Below, one piece after another: positions 16,681 to 24,083 of a DNA stretch of 35,696 nucleotides; within the stretch, counting starts at the first letter, position 1, and the number at the start of each line of letters is the position of its first letter. Source of the DNA: Burkholderiales bacterium (GTDB taxonomy: Bacteria; Pseudomonadota; Gammaproteobacteria; Burkholderiales; Burkholderiaceae_D). Made by a program: the position numbers and the translations under genes. Location of the stretch: NCBI GenBank assembly GCA_016196925.1, contig JACPWS010000081.1, positions 1-35,696 on the forward strand. The letters run 5' to 3'. The notes below the pieces were generated by a model. That model was not told the DNA's origin. It did no database searches and saw only the letters and a program-made list of their open reading frames with translations.

Positions 16681-17106
16681 ATGAATACCAGTCATCGTTT
16701 TGCCGTCGGCGTCCATATCATGGCTTTATTATCCATGCAGGAGGGGCCGGTCCCTTCCTCCCTGATCGCCGCTAGTGTTAACACCAATCCGGCCATGATA
16801 CGGCGCATACTGGGAATGCTGGGCAAGGCCGGCTTGACGATCTCCAGTATGGGCAGCCAGGGCGGCACGACGCTGGCACGGCCGGCGGCGCAGATCAGCT
16901 TGCTGGAGATTTACCGCGCGGTGGACGAGCCGGGCATACTGGCGTTGCACAGCAATGCGCCGAATCCGGCCTGCGAAGTCGGGAAAGGCATTACCGGCGT
17001 ATTGGAAGATGTGATACGGCGGGCGGAAAATGCGATGGAAACGGTGATTGCCGGCATTTCAGTACAAGACATTATGCTGTCGCTGAAAGAAAAAAAGTCG
17101 CAATAA
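16681..17106 (+). CDS. Rrf2-family transcriptional regulator (YwnA-like)
   Basis: The protein has 141 residues. The N-terminal winged helix (MNTSHRFAVGVHIMALLSMQEG, then SSLIAASVNTNPAMIRRILGML) is typical of Rrf2. Only one cysteine (in NPACEVGKG) lies in the sensor region, so an iron-sulfur cluster as in IscR or NsrR is unlikely, and it looks closer to the redox or electrophile-responsive YwnA/HypR type. The next gene is an NmrA-like NAD(P)-binding protein, a pairing seen elsewhere for this group. Matching operators before both genes support local control. GGAAG lies about 5 bases before ATG 16681. Confidence 0.9.
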   Translation: MNTSHRFAVGVHIMALLSMQEGPVPSSLIAASVNTNPAMIRRILGMLGKAGLTISSMGSQGGTTLARPAAQISLLEIYRAVDEPGILALHSNAPNPACEVGKGITGVLEDVIRRAENAMETVIAGISVQDIMLSLKEKKSQ

Positions 17107-17153
17107 AGTTTTGCAACACGGGTGGCGAGGACGCGACCCATTTTTTTACCACA

Positions 17154-17178
17154 ATATGTAACTATATTGGATACATAT
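17154..17178 (+). promoter_or_regulatory. second Rrf2 operator, before the NAD(P)-binding gene
   Basis: ATATGTAAC (17154-17162), a 7-base spacer TATATTG, and GATACATAT (17170-17178) form an inverted repeat with the same arm sequence and the same 9-7-9 spacing as the site before the Rrf2 gene. The spacer again contains a -10-like hexamer (TATATT). No good -35 is visible. Confidence 0.7.
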
Positions 17179-17196
17179 AAGTCGAAAGGAAACATC

Positions 17197-17829
17197 ATGA
17201 AAATCGCAATCATCGGCGCAACCGGCAATATCGGTCTACAAATCGCACGTCAGGCCCTGCAGCGCCGCCATCAAGTGAGCGTGGTAACGCGTCGGTCCGA
17301 ATTGCCGGCTGAACTGGCCGGTGCGCAATTGGCCCCGGCCGATGCGCTGGACGTGCCCGCATTGACGGCTGCCATCCGCGGCCATGATGTGCTGGTGAGC
17401 GCCTACGGACCGGGTCCGGCCTCTGCCACCGGCGTGCCGCAGGTAGCCCAGGCTCTGGTGGCGGCGGCCAGGGCGGCCGGCGTGAAGCGTCTGATCGTGG
17501 TGGGCGGGGCCGGTAGCCTGTATGTGGCGCCGGGCCTGCAATTGGTGGATACGCCTGCGTTTCCCGAAATGTACAAACCGTACGCACTGGCGCACCGCGA
17601 GGCGCTGGCCGTCTTGCGCGAAGCGGGCGGTCTGGCATGGACTTTCTTTGCACCGGCCGCGATGATAGGCCCCGGCGAACAGCTGGGCCAATTTCGCATA
17701 GGCAGCGATCAACTGATCAGCGATGCTGCTGGGAATAGCCGGATTTCTTATGCCGATTACGCCGATGCGTTTGTGACCGAGATAGAAACCGCGGCCCATC
17801 CTCAGCAAGTGATGACGGTCGCTTATTGA
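17197..17829 (+). CDS. NmrA-like NAD(P)-binding protein (atypical short-chain reductase)
   Basis: The protein has 210 residues. A Rossmann nucleotide-binding motif GATGNIG is at residues 7-13, followed by VVTRRSELPAELAGAQL. VSAYGPGP and KRLIVVGGAGSLYVAPG are typical of the NAD(P)H-binding family that includes YwnB and NmrA-like proteins. The classical Tyr-x-x-x-Lys catalytic pair of reductases is not obvious, so it may be a redox sensor or an oxidoreductase of unknown substrate. ATG 17197 is preceded by GAAAGGA. It is controlled, by inference, through the operator at 17154 by the Rrf2 protein. It ends 9 bp from a convergent acyltransferase gene. Confidence 0.85.
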   Translation: MKIAIIGATGNIGLQIARQALQRRHQVSVVTRRSELPAELAGAQLAPADALDVPALTAAIRGHDVLVSAYGPGPASATGVPQVAQALVAAARAAGVKRLIVVGGAGSLYVAPGLQLVDTPAFPEMYKPYALAHREALAVLREAGGLAWTFFAPAAMIGPGEQLGQFRIGSDQLISDAAGNSRISYADYADAFVTEIETAAHPQQVMTVAY

Positions 17830-17838
17830 GCCGTGGCT

Positions 17839-18915
17839 TCAGGGTTCCAGTTGGGCCGGCTGGTCGTGCAATTCGCCCGATTTCGGCGCTAAGGACTGTC
17901 CGGTTTGCCTGGTCAACAGCCAGGCGAGCGGATGGAGCAGGCACTTCTGGGTCAGTTGCTCGCAACGCGGGTGGCTGCTCAGCCAGACGATCGCGGCGGT
18001 GATCGACAGGGAAATCAACAGCGCGGCGGCGTCCTCCATGGCAAAAATACGACGCAGCAGGCCGCTTTCCTGCAGCGCAATTAAGGCCATGCCATGCCAC
18101 AGGAATACATACATCGAGCGTTGGCCTATGCGGGCCAGGCCCAGATCCTTGCGTGTCAGCACATGCAAGACCGACAGCCCGACCGCCGTCGATATCAGGT
18201 ATTGCAAGCCCTGGTACAAGGTGCCGCTCAGATTGGCCATTTCCAGACGGTGCAAGGAGTAACTGCCATACAGCCAGCGGTAATCGAAATTAGGCTTTAA
18301 TAAAAAAGACGCGACGATCGCCAGGCCCACCAGCGGCAGGCTGACCAGCAGCAAATTGTTTTTTTTGGCGAGCACAGCGTCCGGGCCGATTTTCCAGCCC
18401 AGCAAAAAATACGGGAAAAAAATCAGGGTTCTGGACAGGCTCAGAAAGTACCCGGCATGCTCCGAATAGCCGGCGGCCAGCGACAAAGCCAGCGCCAGCA
18501 TCACAGGAAATTGCATACGGGCAAACAGCGGCAGCAACAGACGCCAACATAGCAAGCTCAGCAGATACCATAACATCCAATACGGTGCGACCAGATTGGC
18601 GTAGACGCTGACATTGCCTTTTAGTAAAAATTCTGTGCCCTCGTACAGCAATTCGAAGCCGACCAGGGGAATCACTATATTCTTGAGCAATTGCCCGGTT
18701 TGCCGTTCATCCAGTAGCGGCTTGGAAAACATGCCTGAGACCAGGGCAAACATCGGCATGTGGAAGCTGTACACAAAAATCCAGATTGAGCGGAGGAAGT
18801 GGTCGTTTCCCACATAAGTTTCAAACAGATGGCCAAATACCACCAGAAATATTAAAACCGCTTTGATGTTGTCGATACTTGCGTTTCTGCCTGGAGTGCT
18901 GATAGTGAGGGACAT
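17839..18915 (-). CDS. membrane acyltransferase, acyltransferase-3 family
   Basis: The protein has 358 residues and about ten hydrophobic helices. The N-terminus SIDNIKAVLIFLVVFGHLFE contains the conserved His of acyltransferase-3 proteins, and the second block FHMPMFALVSGMF is also characteristic. LWHGMALI near the end is a late conserved motif. The protein resembles fucose 4-O-acetylase and OpgC-like enzymes that O-acylate surface or periplasmic glycans from the inner membrane; the acceptor is unknown. The start MSLTIS (ATG at 18913-18915) is chosen because the open frame upstream, to 19221, does not look like coding sequence. No glycan genes flank it. Confidence 0.82.
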   Translation of the reverse strand: MSLTISTPGRNASIDNIKAVLIFLVVFGHLFETYVGNDHFLRSIWIFVYSFHMPMFALVSGMFSKPLLDERQTGQLLKNIVIPLVGFELLYEGTEFLLKGNVSVYANLVAPYWMLWYLLSLLCWRLLLPLFARMQFPVMLALALSLAAGYSEHAGYFLSLSRTLIFFPYFLLGWKIGPDAVLAKKNNLLLVSLPLVGLAIVASFLLKPNFDYRWLYGSYSLHRLEMANLSGTLYQGLQYLISTAVGLSVLHVLTRKDLGLARIGQRSMYVFLWHGMALIALQESGLLRRIFAMEDAAALLISLSITAAIVWLSSHPRCEQLTQKCLLHPLAWLLTRQTGQSLAPKSGELHDQPAQLEP

Positions 18916-19256
18916 TGTCGATTGGCTGATCTTCCGAAAACACGCCATGATAGCGAAACTATCCAGATTTTGCGCGTTTTGTTTGTAACGAAGCTCGATT
19001 GCAGCTGATCTGCGCGTATTCTGCAAGTTGCTGTCGCACGCGCGCATCGCCGGAATGCCGGACGGCAAGTGTGCGGGCAAGTCTGGGTGAGTGAAATGAG
19101 CGCCGGAAAATTTCCTGCGGTAGGGCCGTGTTCCACGTTGATTCGGAACATAGATGTAGTACGATATAAGAGAGTGCATATGCGATGAAAGCTGTTTCCG
19201 TAGGGGAAATTTGCAATACAATGCGCTATTGCAACAGGTATTTTGGGTGAGGTTTT
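18916..19256. promoter_or_regulatory. divergent region with inverted repeat before the FliL-like gene
   Basis: These 341 bp separate the minus-strand acyltransferase and the plus-strand FliL-like gene. TTGCAATA (19211-19218), an 8-base spacer and TATTGCAA (19227-19234) form a perfect inverted repeat ending 22 bases before ATG 19257. It overlaps a TACAAT -10-like hexamer (19217-19222), so it may be an operator. Nothing gene-like was seen in the rest. Confidence 0.45.
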
Positions 19257-19937
19257 ATGTCGAAAGAGAAGGCAAGTGCGAGTCTGTTAAGTGCACAGCT
19301 GGACTTTGAAGGGTGGGACGAGATTTCTCCCAGCCAAGACGATTTTTCTTTGCTCGACTTTATTTTGCCGGAAACGCCGGGTACCGGTATTCCTCCCATT
19401 TCCCCTCTCGTCGATCAGCCTGTCCCGCCGCCCAAGCCGGTCGCGGCCATCGTCCAGCCAGTATCCGTGAGCAAGCCGATGTCGGAGCGTAAACCGGTGA
19501 AAAATTCCAAAAACGCCAACCTATCGAAAAAGGGCAATGCCGATAATTTTGCCCGTTATGCAGCGATATTCGCTTTGGTTGCACTGGTATTTGTATTTGC
19601 TGGCTTGTTCTACAGTAATGTCGGTAATAAAAATGCCGCCGGCCTCAGCTATATCATCTTGCCTAAAAATGTCACCAATCTAAAAGGTCAGGTGATAAGT
19701 ATGCAGGTCACGATACAAGTCAATCACAGCGACGAGTACTGGTTGCAGGAGAACAAGAAAGTGTTGGCGGATTTATTCCAGATTGAAGTCGCTAAGATCG
19801 ACCCCGGCGATTTGCACAGTGAAGAAGGCTTCGAGGCAGTGCAGACGCAATTGAAAACCGGGATGAATAAAGCCTTGCAAGACGATAAAATTCAGTCGGT
19901 GTTACTGACGGAATTGCTGATACAAAATCGGAATTAG
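19257..19937 (+). CDS. FliL-like single-pass membrane protein
   Basis: The protein has 226 residues. An acidic N-terminus is followed by a Pro-rich cytoplasmic stretch (about 40-75), a basic cluster (KPVKNSKNANLSKKG), and one membrane helix at about 102-121 (AAIFALVALVFVFAGLFY). A periplasmic domain follows whose pattern matches FliL: ILPKNVTNLKGQVISMQVTIQV, DLHSEEGFEAVQTQLKTGMNKAL and the closing SVLLTELLIQ. FliL surrounds flagellar stators, but no flagellar gene is nearby and the N-terminal extension is unusually long. A stator- or secretion-associated paralogue is possible. Homology is judged from pattern only, so moderately sure. Confidence 0.6.
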   Translation: MSKEKASASLLSAQLDFEGWDEISPSQDDFSLLDFILPETPGTGIPPISPLVDQPVPPPKPVAAIVQPVSVSKPMSERKPVKNSKNANLSKKGNADNFARYAAIFALVALVFVFAGLFYSNVGNKNAAGLSYIILPKNVTNLKGQVISMQVTIQVNHSDEYWLQENKKVLADLFQIEVAKIDPGDLHSEEGFEAVQTQLKTGMNKALQDDKIQSVLLTELLIQNRN

Positions 19938-20013
19938 TATGCATGCTGGAGACGGTCAACACGAAGTACGATGACTCGTTAAAGCACCATGATGGAGACG
20001 CATGGAGGAAATC

Positions 20014-20166
20014 ATGGAACAGTCCAAACTACCGAGCAAGCAAAGAGTGCGTGAGTATTTGCAGCAACGCAGAACAGAGCATAGTCCGCCACCGGACATA
20101 GAGGAAATACGGCGCCAGTTAGGCTGGGAATTGCTTGATGCCGCCAGACAGAAGCGACACCGTTAA
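20014..20166 (+). CDS. 50-residue basic protein of unknown function
   Basis: This short reading frame encodes MEQSKLPSKQRVREYLQQRR followed by a PPPDIEEIRRQLGWELL segment and a basic end (RQKRHR). GGAGG at 20004-20008 lies five bases before ATG 20014, a near-ideal ribosome site; an in-frame ATG at 20002 is less well placed. The composition (Arg/Gln-rich helices joined by a Pro turn) looks like a real small protein, perhaps nucleic-acid or partner binding. I do not recognise a named family. It lies between the FliL-like gene and convergent cinA. Confidence 0.6.
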   Translation: MEQSKLPSKQRVREYLQQRRTEHSPPPDIEEIRRQLGWELLDAARQKRHR

Positions 20167-20227
20167 ATAGACAGCTTTCCGGCGCCGTCATCCGGCGGCA
20201 CCGGCAAGTATGAAAAAGCGCCGAGAC

Positions 20228-20713
20228 TCAGGGTTCCTGAATCAAGCGCAGCAATTTGTCTAGCGCATGCACCACCGTCTGCTCGCGCACCGCATGACGA
20301 TCTCCGCTGAAGACCAGTCTCTCGGTATGCGTGATCCCGCCTACTACCCAGCCGAAACAAGCAGTGCCTATCGGCTTGCCGGGAACGCCGCCGGCGGGTC
20401 CCGCGATGCCGGTCGTGGCCAGCGAAACGTGTGCTTCTGAATTGGCGAGTGCGCCTTCCGCCATGGCGGCGGCGATTTCCTCGCTGACCGCGCCATGTTG
20501 GGCGATCAATACCTCCGAGATGTCCAGCAATTCGGTTTTGGATGAATTCGAATAAGTCACGAAGCCGCAGTCAAACCATTCCGACGAGCCGGCGATTTCC
20601 GTGATCGCTTGAGAAATGCCGCCGCCGGTACAGGACTCTGCAACGGTGAGTAATAGATTTTTGGCTTTGAGGGCTGCACCGATTTGCGCTGCTAGTTCAA
20701 TGGCGTTGGGCAT
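20228..20713 (-). CDS. pncC: CinA C-terminal domain protein, nicotinamide-nucleotide amidase
   Basis: The protein has 161 residues, the stand-alone CinA C-terminal domain. Visible motifs are LLLTVAESCTGGGISQAIT (21-39), GFVTYSNSSKTELL, GAVSEEIAAAMAEGAL and the conserved ATTGIAGPAGG. PncC deamidates nicotinamide mononucleotide in the cytoplasm so that it re-enters NAD synthesis. The ATG at 20711-20713 follows AGGAG and gives the usual N-terminus. It is upstream of nothing on its strand; pgpA lies 154 bp behind it on the same strand, so a thiL-pgpA-pncC order suggests a loose operon. The older name cinA is also used for this family. Confidence 0.9.
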   Translation of the reverse strand: MPNAIELAAQIGAALKAKNLLLTVAESCTGGGISQAITEIAGSSEWFDCGFVTYSNSSKTELLDISEVLIAQHGAVSEEIAAAMAEGALANSEAHVSLATTGIAGPAGGVPGKPIGTACFGWVVGGITHTERLVFSGDRHAVREQTVVHALDKLLRLIQEP

Positions 20714-20867
20714 GATGAATCTCCTGTCTGTTTTTTTGGGAGGCGGCAGGATTACTTTACCACCATGTCCGCGCGGAAGTGAAGCAAACGACAGGGTTTT
20801 TCTTGCATTTACTTGACTAAGTCGCCGTTCAAAAATCACCTCCCAAACGTTTATTTTTTCACGGTGC

Positions 20868-21392
20868 CTAAATCGCGCGCCACAAGGCGAACCCCAGCAA
20901 AGTGAAGAAAGCCGCCACGATATCGTCCCACATTACGCCGAAACCGCCCTTGAAGCGGCGGTCGAAATAGCCTATCGGCGGCGGCTTCAGCATGTCGAAA
21001 AAACGGAACCAGAAAAACGCCCAGCATTGCGTGCTGAAACTGGCCGGCGCCAGCAATAGCAGCACCAGCCAGAATGCAATGATTTCATCCCACACCATGC
21101 TGCCGTGATCGGCCACTCCCATGTGGCGCCCGGTGACGGCGCAAGCCCAGACCCCGAGCGCAAAACCGGCAACGATGATGAGGGCCCAGCCCAGCGGCGT
21201 GAAAATTGCCGGCCAGCGCGCAGGCAGCAGCTGGAAACTGAGCCAGGCGAACAAAGTGCCGGCGGTGCCGGGCATGATCGGCGACAGGCCGCTGCCGAAA
21301 CCCTGGGCGATCAGATGGGCCGGATGCGCCAGCATGAAGCGTGCGGTCGGTTTGGTAATCAATGCCGTTTGGCCGGGTTCCAGAGTCGTCAT
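20868..21392 (-). CDS. pgpA: phosphatidylglycerophosphatase A
   Basis: The protein has 174 residues. PgpA dephosphorylates phosphatidylglycerol phosphate to phosphatidylglycerol at the inner membrane. The family signatures are GFGSGLSPIMPGTAGTL (32-48), DHGSMVWDEIIAFW (95-108) and the end RRFKGGFGVMWDDIVAAFF, with acidic residues for the metal. About four hydrophobic helices are visible. Its ATG (21390-21392) overlaps the thiL stop by 4 bp, so translation is coupled to thiL, a gene order common in proteobacteria. Confidence 0.93.
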   Translation of the reverse strand: MTTLEPGQTALITKPTARFMLAHPAHLIAQGFGSGLSPIMPGTAGTLFAWLSFQLLPARWPAIFTPLGWALIIVAGFALGVWACAVTGRHMGVADHGSMVWDEIIAFWLVLLLLAPASFSTQCWAFFWFRFFDMLKPPPIGYFDRRFKGGFGVMWDDIVAAFFTLLGFALWRAI

Positions 21393-22357
21393 GGGGTAGA
21401 GAAATGATCGAAAGAAGAAATTGTCAGCGCTACTGCCTGCCCTTGCGCATCGAGTAAGCGCAAACCGGGCGCGGCTTCTATCCGGCCGATGCGGGTGACC
21501 GGCGTGCCGGCCGTTGCGGCGGCGGCCAGCACGGCGTCACGTCTGGCAACCGGCGCGGTAAAGCATAGCTCGTAATCGTCGCCGCCGGCCAGCGTGAAGC
21601 GACGCCGCAAATCCTGCGTTTGCCGTTGCAATACCGGGCCGGCCGGCAAGGCGTCGAGCAGCAGGCTGGCGCCGACGCCCGAGCGTTCCAGGATATGCCC
21701 GAGATCGCCGCTGAGGCCGTCTGAAATGTCGAGCGCCGCATGCGCGATGCCGCGCAAGGCCAGGCCGAGCGCGATACGCGGCGTCGGCTGGTGCATGCGC
21801 AGCGCCGCTTGGCCGTGGGCGGCGGCGTCCAGTGCAACTTCGTCCCGGTAGCCGGCCAGCGCCAGCCGCGCATCGCCGAGCGTGCCCGAGACCCAGATAT
21901 CGTCGCCGACCAGGGCCGCATCGCGCCGCAAGGCTGTGCCCGGCGGCAGTTCGCCGAAGATCGTGATGCTGATCGTCAGCGGCCCCTTGGTGGTGTCGCC
22001 GCCGATCAGGCTGCAGCCATGCCGGTCGGCCAGCGTCAGCAAGCCGCCGGAAAATCCCTGCAGCCAGGCCGGATTCGCTTCCGGCAGCGCCAGCGCCAAC
22101 GTAAACGCCAGCGGCGTCGCGCCCATCGCCGCCAGATCGGACAGGTTCACCGCCAGGCATTTATGCCCGAGCAGGACAGGATCGGCATCCGCAAAGAAAT
22201 GCCGGCCCGCCACCAGCATGTCGCTGGAAATCGCCAGCTGCATGCCAGGCGTAGGATTCAGCAAGGCGCAATCGTCGCCTATGCCGAGCGCAATGCGCGG
22301 GTCGGTGACGCTGTGTTGCGCAAAATAGCGCTTGATCAGATCGAATTCGGTAAGCAT
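21389..22357 (-). CDS. thiL: thiamine-monophosphate kinase
   Basis: The protein has 322 residues. ThiL phosphorylates thiamine monophosphate to thiamine pyrophosphate, the last step of the cofactor pathway. The N-terminus MLTEFDLIKRYF, the metal/ATP motifs GIGDDCALL and ISSDMLVAGRHFF, the NLSDLAAMGATPLAF helix, GGDTTKGPLTISITIFGE and DISDGLSGDLGHIL all match. The ATG at 22355-22357 gives the canonical start. No TPP riboswitch-like leader is evident upstream, as usual for thiL. Confidence 0.95.
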   Translation of the reverse strand: MLTEFDLIKRYFAQHSVTDPRIALGIGDDCALLNPTPGMQLAISSDMLVAGRHFFADADPVLLGHKCLAVNLSDLAAMGATPLAFTLALALPEANPAWLQGFSGGLLTLADRHGCSLIGGDTTKGPLTISITIFGELPPGTALRRDAALVGDDIWVSGTLGDARLALAGYRDEVALDAAAHGQAALRMHQPTPRIALGLALRGIAHAALDISDGLSGDLGHILERSGVGASLLLDALPAGPVLQRQTQDLRRRFTLAGGDDYELCFTAPVARRDAVLAAAATAGTPVTRIGRIEAAPGLRLLDAQGQAVALTISSFDHFSTP

Positions 22358-22769
22358 GCGGCATTGTAGCCTGCGCGGCCGCCGGCGCAGGCAAGGTATT
22401 TCCCCGACTAGCGCATGAAGGATAGTAAACAAAACACCTCACCACAGAGACACAGAGATGGTACAGAGGAAACCATGGATGATTTCTCGCTTTCTCAGTC
22501 ACGACGCGCCATCTTGGACAGGAGGGTGGACTTCAGCGAGATTGTTTCCGTGTTGAGAGCTTTGCTCGTTGTGGATCCCGTGCCTATATGCTTGGCCTCA
22601 TGCGATTGCACTTGCATATTTCCGTCGGGCACAGGTGCTATATTCTTATTTGGCGCAGCAAAGCGTTTAAGCTAATATGGCAAATCAAGCAAGCATTTCC
22701 GGTGCGGATGGACGTGCTGTCGGCTTGCCGGCATCAGCAAGTGTGCAGCATGTACAGGGAGGCTTAGTC
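22358..22769. other. divergent region thiL/HD-GYP with CACAGAG-type motif
   Basis: The region has no convincing gene; a weak plus-strand frame at 22415-22675 has unnatural composition. ACCACAGAGACACAGAG (22441-22457) is an internally repetitive tract like one I have seen scattered in intergenic DNA of many bacteria. A TATATT -10-like hexamer (22639-22644) may start the HD-GYP transcript; no -35 at the right distance was found. Confidence 0.4.
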
Positions 22770-24083
22770 ATGTCTTTAAGGGAAGATCACTCCATGCACG
22801 ACAGCCACTTTCTATCGATGGAGCAGCTCCAGGTGGGGCAGTATGTTTACCTCGATTTGAAGTGGTTTGAGCACCCGTTTGCGTTTAGCCAATTCAAAAT
22901 CAAGACGCCAGACCAGATAGCTACCATACGCAGCCTGGGTCTCAAGGCCGTGCGCTTCAATCCGGAATTGAGCGAAAGCGGCTCGGTACAGGCGGCCGCG
23001 GCCACTGCCGCGCCAGACGCCGCGGGTGCGGCAGTGGCCGCACCCGAGCCGGAACTGTCACCGGTCATGCTCGCCAAGCGCGCCATGATGGAGCAAATGC
23101 ACTTGCGCCGGCTGGATGCGGAACGCGTTGAAAAAGCCTTTGCCAATACCGCCAACGTCATTCGCGACATAGAAAAAAACCTGTACAGCAAACCGCAGCA
23201 GACTGTGCAGCAGGCCAATAACTTGATAGGGCAGATTGCCGACTCCATACTCAGTGCGCCCGAGCTGGCGATCCAGGTGATGGGGGATGTCACCGGTGGC
23301 GAAGAGCTCTACCTGCACTCGCTCAATGTCACCGTTTTGTCCATGATGATGGCGCGCGACATCAAATTGCCGGCGCAGGTGGTGGGCATGCTGGGCATGG
23401 GGGCCTTGCTGCACGACATAGGGTGCAAGGAAGTCCCCGATAAAATTCTGACGAAAACCGAACCGCTGACGCAGGCGGAGCGCAACTTCTATGAGCTGCA
23501 TTGTCAATACGGCGAGGACATAGGAAAACATCTGCAGCTGCATCCTATGGTATTGAGCATCATACGCGAGCACCACGAATTGTTTGACGGCAGCGGCTAC
23601 ACGGCCAAGCTCAAGGGCGAAGCGATCAGCCTGCTGGCGCGCATTGTGGTGATCGCCAACTACTACGACGAGTTATGCAATCCGCTGGCTATCGCCAATG
23701 CACTGACGCCGCATGAAGCGCTGTCGCTCATGTTTGCCAAGCTACGCGCCAAGTTCGACCCCAAACTGCTGCAGTGCTTCATACGCTGCCTGGGCGTGTA
23801 TCCGCCAGGCACCATCGTGCAATTGTCCAACGGCGTCATCGGCATGGTGGCGACCGTCAACACGGAGCGGCCGATGAAGCCGGTGTTGGTGGTGTATGAC
23901 GCCGATGTACCCAAGGAGGAAGCGATCATGCTGGACATGGAACGTGAAACCGAGGTCAATATCGCCAAGTCTATCCGGCCCGCCCAGGTCCCGCGCGAGG
24001 TGTACAACTATTTAAGTCCACGCAAACGTGTCAGCTATTACTTCGATGCGAACGCCGCACGGTCCAAGGATGGGAAAGCATGA
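22770..24083 (+). CDS. HD-GYP domain protein with DUF3391, variant active site
   Basis: The protein has 437 residues. An N-terminal DUF3391-like region (MEQLQVGQYVYLDLKWFEHPF) is followed by an Ala/Pro linker and an HD-GYP domain. HD-GYP enzymes hydrolyse c-di-GMP with a metal centre. The HD pair is in GALLHDIG and HHE is kept, but several hallmark residues differ: HDIGK is HDIGC, GYP is GYT (DGSGYT), and the late conserved aspartate of I-A-D-x-Y-D is Asn (IANYYDEL). Activity is therefore uncertain. ATG 22770 with GGGAGG seven bases upstream is preferred over an in-frame ATG at 22677 with no ribosome site. Its stop overlaps the start of the following kinase by 4 bp. Confidence 0.85.
   Translation: MSLREDHSMHDSHFLSMEQLQVGQYVYLDLKWFEHPFAFSQFKIKTPDQIATIRSLGLKAVRFNPELSESGSVQAAAATAAPDAAGAAVAAPEPELSPVMLAKRAMMEQMHLRRLDAERVEKAFANTANVIRDIEKNLYSKPQQTVQQANNLIGQIADSILSAPELAIQVMGDVTGGEELYLHSLNVTVLSMMMARDIKLPAQVVGMLGMGALLHDIGCKEVPDKILTKTEPLTQAERNFYELHCQYGEDIGKHLQLHPMVLSIIREHHELFDGSGYTAKLKGEAISLLARIVVIANYYDELCNPLAIANALTPHEALSLMFAKLRAKFDPKLLQCFIRCLGVYPPGTIVQLSNGVIGMVATVNTERPMKPVLVVYDADVPKEEAIMLDMERETEVNIAKSIRPAQVPREVYNYLSPRKRVSYYFDANAARSKDGKA

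Noticed and set aside
18916-19221. Upstream in-frame extension of the minus-strand acyltransferase gene.
   Set aside because: The extra residues do not resemble the family, which starts shortly before SIDNIKAV; the region fits a divergent promoter zone.
22415-22675. An 86-codon plus-strand frame between thiL and the HD-GYP gene.
   Set aside because: No ribosome site, covers a repetitive CACAGAG tract and a promoter region, unnatural composition.
22677-22769. An upstream in-frame ATG extending the HD-GYP protein by 31 residues.
   Set aside because: No ribosome site there, while GGGAGG precedes ATG 22770.
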